Of a stretch of 64,000 nt of DNA, positions 49,030 through 59,428 are shown one piece after another. The stretch comes from Gamsiella multidivaricata (Eukaryota > Mortierellomycota > Mortierellomycetes > Mortierellales > Mortierellaceae): contig NW_026251757.1 in NCBI RefSeq assembly GCF_025024155.1, forward strand, positions 62,001 to 126,000. Direction: 5' to 3'. The translations under genes were made by a program, and so were the position numbers. The notes beneath the pieces were generated by a model. It was not told where the DNA came from. It saw nothing but the letters and a program-made list of their open reading frames with translations, and ran no database searches. The stretch's first letter is position 1; every line of letters starts with the position of its first letter.

Positions 49030-49924
49030 ATGTCTCTTCTTCGTCACACTGCCCGCCGCTCCTTCAATGTGGCCTTGACTTACAACACCCCCGCTGTCGC
49101 CAGACTGCCTCTCTTTGCACGCACAATCTCCAGGTATGTGTCTATCCGAATCGCATTGCAATTGGATGCTTTACGACCTGTATGTCTCTGTCAACGTTTG
49201 TAAAAACATCGCGCCAACTAACTCCTCAATCGATGTGTACCGTTTTATTTTTGGTCCGTTCGCTCACTCCAGCCAAGCACCTCTGTTCAATCAGAAAGAG
49301 GTGATCAAGCATGCACCTGGCTGGAAGCAGGAGAATGCATCTGCCAGCGAGGCCACCGTCAAGGCCGATCGTGAGCCCCACCCTAAGAACATGAAAGATC
49401 TTCAGGACGAGACCGTCGAGCACCTGACGAGCGACAGCACACATGCTGTACATGATCTCAAGAACGAGGCTGAGTCCATGGGCAAGAAGGCCGCAGCCGC
49501 AGGCGAGCGCATGACTGAGAACCTGTCGGGAAATAGCAAGGAGTATGCCGATATGGCCAAGAACGCAGGCGAGCGCATTAGTAAGAACCTGTCAGGAAAT
49601 AGCAAGGAGTATGCTGACAAGGCCAAGGCCGTAGGCGAGCGCGTGACTGAGAACCTTTCCGGTAGTACTAAGGAGTATGCTGACAAGGCCGTGGCCATGG
49701 GCGAGAATATGTCCAAGAACAGCCAAGAGTATGTCGACAAGGCTAAAGCTGCTGGCGAGCATGCAGCCAAGCAAACTATGGAGTATGCTGGCGAGGCCAA
49801 GAAGGAGGCCCAGCAGACGGGTGAGAGCATGTTGGGCGGTGTCAAATCCGGAGCCGAGAAGGTCACCCAGTTTGTCAAGGAGTCCGTGGACTCAGCCAAG
49901 AAGGCCGTTGGCATGGACAAGTAG
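49030..49924 (+). CDS. LEA-like mitochondrial protein with 22-residue repeats
   Basis: Two exons, 49030-49133 and 49273-49924, encode 251 residues. The first 34 residues (MSLLRHTARRSFNVAL...RLPLFARTIS) form a good mitochondrial presequence: Arg-rich, no acids, amphipathic. Then comes a conserved-looking block, HAPGWKQENASASEATVKADRE, known in fungal LEA-domain proteins. From 49502 there are 22-residue repeats starting GE(R/N/H), with EYADKAKA cores, which is two LEA-type 11-mers each. The protein is Lys/Glu/Ala-rich and without Cys. LEA group 3-like proteins are disordered in water and fold into helices on drying, protecting membranes and proteins. A matrix or inner-membrane protectant role is inferred. 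The strong TATA box suggests stress regulation. Confidence 0.8.
49502..49819 (+). repeat. Five tandem 66-bp (22-residue) repeats, one shortened to 54 bp
   Basis: Units begin at 49502, 49568, 49634, 49700 and 49754, each opening with GGC GAG. Units 1-3 share (T/S)(E/K)NLSG(N/S)(S/T)KEYAD; unit 4 has lost four residues around LSG(N/S), and unit 5 is more diverged. Nucleotide similarity is high between units 1 and 2, suggesting a recent duplication. Confidence 0.9.
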
Positions 49925-50978
49925 ACATTTTGATGTCTTCTGCACAAATGCTACAAGCACACTTTCACACACGTACCATCCAGCGCCATGTACATATCTT
50001 TTTCCACCCATTCGCACATCGCTTCCTCGGCTTCAGAGTAATAAACTGATATATACAATGTACTTCAACGCGCATTCTTTTGTAACTGTATCAAAGCACT
50101 TCCTGGACAATTGCGGGATCTGAACCGCGGTCAACCTTACCTCAAAAAGCCGTAATGGTGCTGCAACACAGCTACCAGCTTTGTCCTATGGTACGTGTTC
50201 TTAGTGAACATGTTTTTCCCTTTGAAAAATTACTCTTGAGATAACAAGGCTAAAAAGCTCCCTATGCTGGATCGAAGTGTATCTATTTATTATGCACGGT
50301 GCTCGGCACCGAGTTCAGTGCAGGTCGAATGCGCAATAGGCTGACTTAGAATAAATGATTTGCATCTGGTGGCGATTGGGCGTAGGATGATATTATTCAA
50401 GCGTTTAAGGTTATCGAAGAAATTTTATTGGTAGATGAGTAGATGATGGAAGCGGATTTAGGGGGGTTTAGCCCGAGTTGATTGGTGCATTATTCATTTA
50501 CTCGGACATCAGGTATTTTTTACGAGGGGTACGAGGGGACGAGGTTCTTGATGGGCGATTCGTTCTTTTTGATTCCAATGTCCCACAGTCACGATTCTTC
50601 AGCGCCTAAACATATTTATCGTGTGCCGCTGAGGCGAAGGAATGCCCTGAACAGAAAGAAACAAAGACGGCTCCCCGTTTCCGGTTCATTCTTCTCTTCC
50701 TTCTCTTCCTTCTCCTCCTTCCCTCCTCCTCCTCCTCCTCCTCCTCCTTTTCTCTTATCGTTGGGCACCCATCAGTCGGTCTTACGCAGCGTGCCAAGAA
50801 AGACCGGACACTCTTCATTTTTCTTCGCCCACAAAGATCTCGGCCCATCCGAATCATCCAGCTTTTTTCTTTGCTCATCCTCATCTACCGCCGCACCAGT
50901 CATCACAACCGCAACTTCGTTGGATCACACTCTTACGAGAATACCCCTCTCTCTCCTCCACTCTTAATATCAATCACA
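49925..50978. other. Intergenic region with CCT microsatellite, no gene seen
   Basis: About 1 kb. A CCT trinucleotide array occupies about 50722-50748 within a longer pyrimidine-rich tract (50690-50760) upstream of the DnaJ gene. A weak tRNA-like patch near 50104-50190 on the minus strand was examined and rejected. Confidence 0.6.
50040..50045 (+). terminator. Polyadenylation signal AATAAA (LEA-like gene)
   Basis: AATAAA lies 116 bp after the stop codon. Confidence 0.45.
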
Positions 50979-52830
50979 ATGCCAGCAGAAGCCATGAATA
51001 TAGATCAAATCGAGAGCCCCTTGTAAGTACCTATACTTTGTCCAGGAGGTCCTTGGAATGCTGTGCTTCTAAGGTGTCAAGTTTGTGGGGCGCCGACTAT
51101 CTGTTTCATCAAAAGACTTCTAAACGCCCCGCCCTCCCTCCATGGTCGTACCAATCATAGGACTGCCGAGCATATCAAGGCGCAGGCGAACCAGGAATAC
51201 AAACTTGGCAATTATGCAGCAGCGGTCGACCTCTATGGCCAGTCAATCAAGATGGAGCCATCAAAGGCAACCTACTACGGAAATCGGTCGGCTGCCCTGA
51301 TGATGATTAAAAAGTACGCCGATGCAGCAAAGGATTGTCAGACTGCCGTCCAACTGGACCCTTCATTTGTTAAGGTACAATCCCTTTGTACACTTTATAC
51401 ACTTTGTCCACCTTGTCCGCTTTGCCACCCTTTTATTTTCGATCACTCGCTACTGTGTTCATTCTATGGCGACTCATGCTAATGCTTTGACTTGATTTGA
51501 AACGATCAAATAGGGATATCTTCGTGGAGCCAAGTGTCAACTGCAACTTGGAAATGTGAACGAGTCGATCCGATTGTACACCAAGGCGCTCGAGATGGAG
51601 CCCAACAACGTCCCGGCCGCCAAGGAGTTGGCCTTGGTCAACCACGTCCAAGCCCAGATCGACCAGATTCAGATGTACATGAACAACAAGCAGTTCGGTC
51701 TCGGTGCAAATGCCTGTGATCGTCTCTTGAGCATGGTCGACGCTGTGCCAAGAAAGTGGATGATCTGGAAGGGAGAATGCCTAATTGGCAAGAAGGACTT
51801 TAGCGGTGCTAGCTCGGTTGCAATGGATCTTCTCCGTCAGGACGCACAGAACTCGGACGCCATCTATCTCCGCGCCCAGGTTTTGTATAGTCAAGGCGAG
51901 AATACTAAGGCCGTAACGCACTGCGCTGAAGCACTACGATGCGATCCTGATTGCTCCAAGGCACGTGTGCTCATGAAGAAGGCCAAGAACCTTGAGGCGC
52001 AAAAGACGGCTGGTAACGATGCCTTCAAGGCTGGCAAGCTGCAAGAGGCATACGATCTTTACACTGCAGCGCTGGCCATCGACCCCGAGAACGAGAGCAC
52101 CAACAGCAAATTGTATTCAAACCGAGCAACAGTCTTGGCGAAGTTGGGACGGCATGAGGAGGCCATCAAAGACTGTGATGCAAGTTTGAAGCTCGATTCA
52201 TCGTTCGTCAAGGTGCTACGCAAGCGTGCCGAGTGCCAGCTCAAGCTAGAGAAGTACCAGGAGGCAGTCAATGATTTGAAGGCTGCATTGGAGTTTGATA
52301 AGAGCAACAGAGACGTCCGGAGGGAGCTCCAGGCAGCCGAGCTAGAGTTGAAGAAATCGCTGCGTAAGGACTACTATAAGGTGCTCGGTGTCACGAAGGA
52401 TGCAAGCGACAGTGAGATCAAGAAGGCGTACCGGAAACAGGCTCTCATCTACCATCCAGACAAGAACGATGGCGATGCAGCAGCCGAGGCCAAGTTCAAG
52501 GACATCGGGGAGGCTTACGGTGTCCTGAGTGACCCAACAAAGAAGAGCCGCTATGATTCCGGCATGGATATCGAGGGCGGTATGGGCGGTATGGACGATT
52601 TCGGTGGCATGGGAGGCGGACCAGACGTGAACTCGATGTTCTATCAGATGTTTATGAACCAACAAGGCATGGGTGGTGGTGGTGGTGGTGGTGGTGGGTC
52701 TCCCTTTGGTGGATTCGGTGGCGGGTCACCCTTTGGTGGTGGCGGTGGATTCGGGGGTCATGGTGGGTCACCGTTTGGCAGCCAAGGCGGCCGCGGTGGC
52801 CGCCAGCAGCACGGCTTCCACTTTGATTAA
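50979..52830 (+). CDS. DNAJC7-type TPR/J-domain co-chaperone
   Basis: Three exons, 50979-51022, 51161-51374 and 51514-52830, encode 524 residues. TPR motifs fill most of the protein (for example [23 protein letters not shown] and [22 protein letters not shown]), ordered as two or three TPR blocks as in DNAJC7/TPR2. A J domain sits at about residues 370-435: [21 protein letters not shown] with the catalytic HPD in YHPDKNDGD and RYDSG at its end. The last 80 residues are Gly/Phe/Met-rich ([15 protein letters not shown]). DNAJC7 passes clients between HSP70 and HSP90 in the cytosol, the TPRs binding EEVD tails and the J domain stimulating HSP70. A G/F-like tail after the J domain is longer than in animals. 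Confidence 0.94.
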
Positions 52831-53040
52831 CAATAGACCTGACAGTTCATTCATCAATTTTTTAAACAACATTAAACCCCTATGTATTGTAAACGTCGAT
52901 GGTGCGCCTGGCATAGTGATGTCTTCAGCTGAGAACTCGGGAAAGCACTCGCACAGTCACTTGTGCTTTGTTTGCACAAACACGGCGAAATAAGGCCTTC
53001 TGTCGTGCTCTCTCCCTTCCACCTCAGCCCATCTCTCACA

Positions 53041-55186
53041 ATGGCATCTAAACGAGCAGGACTTCCCTCTCTCAACTCGATCTCTAGGAAGGAGGGCTTG
53101 CAGCCAGTCAAGGTCCAGCGTTATCGCGCAGGCAAGGCGCCGGAGGGCTATGTCGATCCAGCACTAGAGTCCTCTGACGAGGAGGATGAGGCCGGTACAT
53201 CAGCACGCGGTGGTCGCACAGGCATCAACGTGGCCATCGCACAGGAAGAAAAGCCAAGAATGGCTTACCAGGTGCTGAATATCGAAAAGATGACCAGGGA
53301 ACGACAGGCGGAGAAGGCATTGAGGGGTCAAAGTGAAGTACAGGGCGCCGCTGCCGCCGCCGTAACAGACAGGCGGTTAGCACGACTCCAGGCAATGCAG
53401 ATGGAAGATAGGAGAAGTCGTGGCGATATCAGATCAAGGCAGCGTGATGAAAGTGATGAAGATGAGGAAGAAGAAGCAGAGGAGGACGAGGACGAGGAGG
53501 AGGACGCATTGCGGAGGAGGAAAGCTGCGCGAGCTAGAGCGATGCGTGAACAGGACGAGGAGGAGGAGCTTTGGGGTAAAGGCGAAGAAGAAGAGGAAGA
53601 AGGCGACACAGGGCGGAGAGGCAAGGCGCGACGCGAGAGTGAGGTAAGACACAATGGCATTGTCGAGCAATCAAACTGCTGAGCTGTTAGTCTGTTTGAA
53701 GCTGCATCGCTGACTCTGTTGATTGCCCTATGATTATAGGAAAGCGAAGGATCATCAGAATATACCTCAGGATCAGAGGAAGAATCTTCAGAGGATGATG
53801 CGCCAAGGCGAAAGCTCATGAAGCCCGTATTTGTACCAAAGTACGTCCATCTTTCCTATCAAGAGGATCCTGCGTTGGACGTGGATCGCCCGCTTGAATG
53901 TTCTCTAACCTGGAGTTATCTCTGTGCCTTCTGACACGATAGATCCCAGAGAATCACGATTGACGAGTCAGCAAATTCAGATGCTGCATATGAGCTGGCA
54001 GAGAAGGCTCGCCTCGAAGCAATTGAGGAGCGGAAAAAGGAATCGCACCAGATGCTCAAGGAATACGTGGCTCGACAAGCGAATGTGGAGGAAGTTCCAG
54101 ATGTGGACAGTCTTGCAGAAGTGGATGATACTGACGGACTGGATGAAGAGGCCGAGTTTGAGCAATGGAAGCTGAGAGAGCTGAAGAGAATCAAGCGCGA
54201 TCGGGAAGAACTGGAAGCGTAAGTGCCATTATTTTATTTTTTTTATTTGCGTAGTGTCAATTCTGCGTGTGAATAGCTCACTTATTTTGCTGTTTTTTTC
54301 CCCTGCTACTTTGGCCTCGCTCTAGCCGTGAAGCAGAGAAGGCTGAGATCGAGAGAAGACGAGAGATGACGGAGGAGGAGCGTGTCAAGGAGGACATGGA
54401 ATATCTTGCCAAGAAGGCCAAGGAAGAGAAAGCCATGAAGGCCGCAGGCACAGTTGAGAAGTACCACCACAAGGGTGCCTTCTTTATGGTATGTCAGCGA
54501 TTGAGTGCAGGATAATGGATATTGTTTGTGCACTTTATCCACAGCAAACTAACCCTTTGTAACCCATTGATTTTTTATATGAATTCTAGGACACTGGTGA
54601 GGCCATTTTGAAGAGGTCTACTGCCGAGCCTACACCGGACGCGGTCAAGGATATCAAAGCCTTGCCCAAAGTCATGCAAGTCCGCAACTTTGGTCGCGCG
54701 GGCCAAACAAAGTATACAACCTTAAAGGAGCAGGACACATCACAGCGCTCTGGATGGACAGATCCCATCTCCAGAAACTTGGCTCAAAGACATCGCATGG
54801 GCGGTTTCAGGGGGGAAGATTATAAGATTGCAAGCAAAATGAGTGGTCGCGATAGAGGGCGTGGAGGGCGTGGAGGACGCGGTAATGGATCTGGAAGGGA
54901 TAACGCAAACCACACACAACTAGGCGATCGTTATCCTTCGTCATCTTCCTCTGGTCGTTATGACAAGGACAGATATGATGGTGGTAGTAGGGACTATCAC
55001 GACCGGGATAGGCCGATAGACAGGGATAGGGTCCGAGACGACCGAGATGATCGAGACCGCAGGTCCTCCCGAGACCATGGTGATCGCCATTCAGGACGAT
55101 CATCATCGTCGTATCGTGATAGAGACAGAGCTAGGGGCAGAGACAGAGATGATGAGGGCGAATCCAGCAAACGGCGCCGTCATTAA
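53041..55186 (+). CDS. MFAP1: MFAP1-like spliceosomal protein
   Basis: Five exons, 53041-53643, 53740-53840, 53943-54218, 54326-54488 and 54590-55186, encode 579 residues. The N-terminus VQRYRAGKAPEGY and the middle KPVFVPKSQRITI, then MEYLAKKAKEEKAM and MQVRNFGRAGQTKYTTL are hallmarks of the MFAP1 family. The N-terminal half is dominated by acidic and charged coiled coil (SDEDEEEEAEEDEDEEEDAL). The C-terminal tail has an RG-rich patch (DRGRGGRGGRGNGSGRD) and RD/RS-like repeats. MFAP1 is a nuclear component of the spliceosomal B complex, working with PRP38; the animal name (microfibril) is historical. The tail may mediate RNA binding (inference). Confidence 0.94.
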
Positions 55187-55471
55187 AGTATTCAAAGGAG
55201 GTGTCTTTAAACGTTGGAGCGAAACTGGTTGCTGGGGTTATGCCACTTTAAGTTTATTTCGCCCAAATGGCTTCAGCCAATGGGGTGAGTCAACACACAA
55301 AAAGCGTGCCAGGAGAAAGGGACCTCTCGATCTCATCGTCCATTCTTTTTTTTTTTTTTTTTTTTTTTCATACTTCTATCCGTCCCTCATCATTCATTGC
55401 CTCTTCTCATCACCGTTTCTCAGAAACAACGTACACCTAATACAATCGAACCATTCTTGCATTACTGTCCA

Positions 55472-56855
55472 ATGCCTGTCTACAAGCAGATCAACTCAAG
55501 CACAGACGCACCACCACTAGCTGCTGCTGCTGTTCCCTCGGGAGATATCTCAGTACAATTGTCATGTACATGCCCTATTTCGGACGAAGCCCTCGTTCAG
55601 AACAGTGATCCGAACCGCATCGGCCCAGCAGAGACGGATAGCACGTTGGACGCACAGATCCAGTCGGCAGATCGCCAGCACCAGCAAGAGCAGCAACCTC
55701 AAAAGCAGCACCTCTCGACCTGCGCACTTCACTCAAAGTCAATCGCCATATTGAAACAGCAGCAGCAGGCAAAGCGGAAAAGACAGTTGGAGCTTCAGCA
55801 GGAGGAACGAGCACGGAAGAGGTACCCGTTTGAGCCCCTTCGGGTTGCCTCCACCAGAACCTTTCATCTGTATGCTGGATCGCAGTTCCGTGGGAAGCAA
55901 CGGTCAGGAAGCCACAGCTACGATGTGAAGGTTGACATCAAGGTAAAGAAAAAATGGACTGGCTTTCCTCATGTCTGTTCGAGTTTGGAAAGAAAAGGTC
56001 TTGGTGAAAAAGAATGTAGCGTTCAATGGCTTTCAGTTATCTGACCTTTTTTTTTTTTTGTTGCAACACTCATAGCATGTAGACTTGAACGACTCCTTCC
56101 TCTGCGGATATTTGCACATCAATGGATTGACCGAGGAGTACCCGGAGCTGACCACGTACTTTGAGGCAGAGATCATTGGACCTAAGCATACATTTCAGAC
56201 CCGCAAATGGGATGCCGACGAATTGATCGACGAGGAGCACTGGGTAAGTGCGAGGCATGTGGCACGTGCTCAGTAACAAAGAGAAAGAGTGTTACAGCGT
56301 AGCGCAGTGCTTATATGTGAGGTCGTATTGTATGTCCTTGGGTCTCTAATTCTGACCTCGTTCTACTAATATGCATGCCATGTAGACACTATTCAAACCA
56401 TTCGAGTGCTTGGCGAGCTCGGTATTCTATGGACTGGACGAGCATGATCTGGACGACGAAGATGACGAGGGCTCGCGCTGTCCACATCACCACCACTACG
56501 ACCCACAGACGTACGACCATCGAAACGAGGATGTGGTATTCATGAGATGGAAGGAGCACTTTCTGGTACCGGATCACCATGTCCGAGGTATCTCTGGGGC
56601 GAGTTTTGCTGGATTCTATTATATCTGCTACAGTAAGACGACAGGCCAGATCAGCGGTTATTATTACCACCAGTCCAGCGAAAAGTAAGTGCCGGAGAAA
56701 GGGCTTCATCCACGTTATTCTTGCGCAAGTCGAAGGTCGTGTATGTTTGGCTCTAACCGCCCTGTTTCATTTTGGCTTTTTTCTACAATAGATTCCAGCA
56801 GCTGCTGTTGAACCATGTCGAGGAACGGTCATTTGGCTCGTTCGAGTTCCGGTAG
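55472..56855 (+). CDS. GID4: GID/CTLH E3 ligase substrate receptor Gid4 (VID24)
   Basis: Four exons, 55472-55942, 56076-56243, 56386-56684 and 56792-56855, encode 333 residues. The first ~130 are Gln/Lys-rich and low-complexity. The Gid4 beta-barrel follows with [35 protein letters not shown] and [20 protein letters not shown]. The barrel ends at [19 protein letters not shown]. An Asp/His-rich insert ([20 protein letters not shown]) near residue 235-255 is not part of the usual barrel. Gid4 binds N-terminal proline degrons of gluconeogenic enzymes and hands them to the GID/CTLH ligase when glucose returns. Start is the first ATG after a stop-containing leader; a TTG upstream is not used. Confidence 0.94.
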
Positions 56856-56957
56856 ACGAGGGCAGATATGCCTGGACGGATGTTGCCGAATGGATCTTGT
56901 TCTTTTGTACTTTTACCCCCACGTTGTTCATAACCGATCAGAAGCGCCAGATAACTC

Positions 56958-56963
56958 AATAAA
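56958..56963 (+). terminator. Polyadenylation signal AATAAA (GID4)
   Basis: AATAAA lies 103 bp after the stop codon. Confidence 0.5.
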
Positions 56964-57162
56964 ATACCGCTGAACACACGTTCTGAATGTCCCCCCCGCC
57001 CCCTGCAAGGGTGACGTGCTGTGATCAAGTGCAGAGCCAACAACCACTCGCCCACTCGTCCCTTTCTCCATTCCTTCACCTTCCTCCATTCAAACTTATT
57101 GAGCTCGCCAACGCATTCATCCGCATACAAGTTGAACGTGCAACCGCCGCTCTCAACCTGCC

Positions 57163-59428
57163 ATGGCACACCACCGTAAGCAACGTCGACAGCATATGGT
57201 CATTGCATTGTGGAGTGCCATCACAACAACTTGCCGCCGGACTAACGCCCATAGAAACTTGCTTACTTGCCGCAAATAGATGCTTCCCCATACCACGAAG
57301 TCAAGCATGTGCCAATGATTGTCTCACCACTCTTCCAAGCGCCGGTGCCTGTATGTTTTCGCTCTTGGCTCGGACTATACTGTTCTTGTCGTTAATGATG
57401 CGTCGCTCGAACTGACTCGTTCTACGTTCTTGTCCATAGATATCTCCACCATATGACATGCATTCCCTTCCCGACGACATTACGCAGAGGGCAAGTCTGC
57501 ATGGGACCATGTAGGGTGCGTATTTTCTGTTGTATATTCGTACGGAATCTAATCGTCCCTCGACATCTTTCCTTTTTACAGAGATACCATGACTTTTCGC
57601 TGGAGCACAGGATCGTCCAGGAATATCAGCGCATCATGGCCGAGGAAGCAGCTGTTATGGAAGCCAAAGAGAACGCCTACAAACTATACTCCGAGGAGCG
57701 ACAGGCGCGTCTGGAGCAGGAGAGAGTTACTCAAGCCCGCAAGATCGCACCGGGATTTCTGGATAATGAAGACCGCCGTATCTTGACTCCAACACTAGTC
57801 ACAGCGCAAGCGGCGACGTCTGCTCAGGAATCGAGCTCCAAAGCCAAGGCAGCAAGAAACCTTCATTTTGATTACAGCGAATTCGAGGCGAAGGACAGTC
57901 CTGTGGAGGAAGCGTTGGAAAGCAGCAGTTCAAAGGTCCAAGAAGCTGCAAACGCGAACCAGACTCAGGGCGATACTCAGCGGGGCTCTAGCTCTACACC
58001 CAGCCAGGATGTCTACCAACAGAACAACCAGGACAATGCGGAGGAGGAGGAGGTCATTGTGCAGGCTGTTCCGTTGTCTGAGCTTACGGGATTATTGCGC
58101 GATAGCTGTCTGGAAGAGGAATCGTCGAGCTCGCTGCCTCAGTCATGGTCGGGACGCGACGCAGCATCGGAGGTATAGTCATCGATTACAATCTCTTAAG
58201 CTTAACTTGCTCAGCTTTTTCGCGGTAGCTGACAAAAGAAATGCTTCGACAGAAATCTGTACTTCCTTCGTTTAGTGCAACGCGATTGGACTTTCGTGAG
58301 TTTGAGCAGGGATTGGGACCACCAGACCCATGGGAAACCCCCGTCGATGACCTGACCGCCCTGAGGGATGTCATTTCGCAGCAGATGGGCCATAACAACT
58401 CCTCACAATCCCAGGATATTGCGCAAGGACGTCCGCAGCCACTTCAACAACTTCAACAGCAGCAATCCCAAACATACCCTTACCAGCCACAACAGACCCC
58501 TTCACCATTCCCGCAGCATGCTGATCAGCACTCACACAACCAATACCAGTTCGGCACGCCTCCCACAAAATCTGGATACAATCCATCGCCAACCCCTGTT
58601 GCCGCCTTTGTGCCTCAACCAAAAGTCACCGGAATCGCACAGCAACAACAGACCTTGCAGTATCACCAACAGCAGCATCGTCATTCGACTGGAGGTATCG
58701 CTGGCGCTCACCCTGCGTCAACAGGTCTGACAGCAGCTCAGCAGCATGCTCGATTCGGGAACGCTTCGCCCTCTCCACCACCATTACCTCCACCACCGAG
58801 GGCCATGACATCCTCTCCAAGTGTCGGAACTGGATCTGCTGCCACTATTAACTCGACATCCGGATCAGGTCGGCCTCCTGTACCAGCGCGGCCACATCGA
58901 CCCACCGATCAGTCGTCGTTAGATTCCCCAGCTTCTGCAGGCATTGACCATACCACGGTTTTGGATCGATCTATGACCCCACCACGTCCACCGCTGCCAC
59001 CACCACCGCCATCGTCACAGGTAGCAGCAGGTGCAGCATCTTCTGCATCATCATCCGTAGTCGGTCCATCAGGGCCTACTGCGGGCCCCCCAGCGCTTAA
59101 ACCACGTCCACCCAAAGACCATGAGATGCTTCATGGAATGCTGGGACCCGGCAAAACTCCTGCGCCTGCGCATAACAATGGATTCGGAACTGAAGCGATG
59201 CCGTCTACAGGGTCTTCGTCTTCAGTTTCGGCCTCACGGGATTTGGGCATGTCTGGCGACGATCATCGTCATCAACAGCAGGTTGCACCGGCACCTCCGA
59301 ATGCCAACTCATTGATTGAGCAGTTGGTGAATATGGGGTTCACGCGAGAGCAGAGTCGTAGTGCGCTGGAGAAGTATGATTATGATCTGGAGAAAGCGAC
59401 CAATCATTTGTTGGACTGGGATGAATAA
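57163..59428 (+). CDS. UBA-domain protein, UBAP1/MVB12-like (possible ESCRT-I subunit)
   Basis: Five exons, 57163-57175, 57280-57350, 57440-57510, 57584-58172 and 58229-59428, encode 647 residues. The N-terminal segment, spliced from four small exons, has a UMA-like run (VKHVPMIVSPLFQAPVPYIS) and then YHDFSLEHRIVQEYQRIM, a helix. A Glu/Lys/Ala coiled coil follows (about 70-120). The centre is long, Pro/Gln/Ser-rich and disordered, with PPPLPPPP-type stretches that could bind SH3 domains. The C-terminus is a good UBA domain, about residues 608-647 (SLIEQLVNMGFTREQSRSAL, NHLLDWDE). This UMA-linker-UBA order is that of UBAP1, an ESCRT-I subunit that sorts ubiquitinated cargo. Family placement beyond UBA is inference. 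The acceptor of exon 4 (CAGAG at 57583) is required by frame but unusual. Confidence 0.7.
59389..59428 (+). other. 3' end of the UBA domain with in-frame stop
   Basis: The last coding residues LEKATNHLLDWDE form the third UBA helix, showing that the protein ends directly after the UBA domain, as in UBAP1 and ubiquilin-type proteins. Confidence 0.6.

Noticed and set aside
50104..50190. tRNA-like patch on the minus strand (GCGG-TTCAGATC-CCGC hairpin, GGACAA/TTGTCC ends)
   Set aside because: The T-loop would have eight bases, the B-box core is off by one, and no acceptable D-arm or anticodon arm with a legal anticodon loop can be drawn at standard spacing.
53328..53819. Minus-strand Ser-rich frame of 163 codons
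   Set aside because: It mirrors the acidic GAG/GAA-rich MFAP1 exons; poly-Ser from TCC/TCT is the expected artefact.
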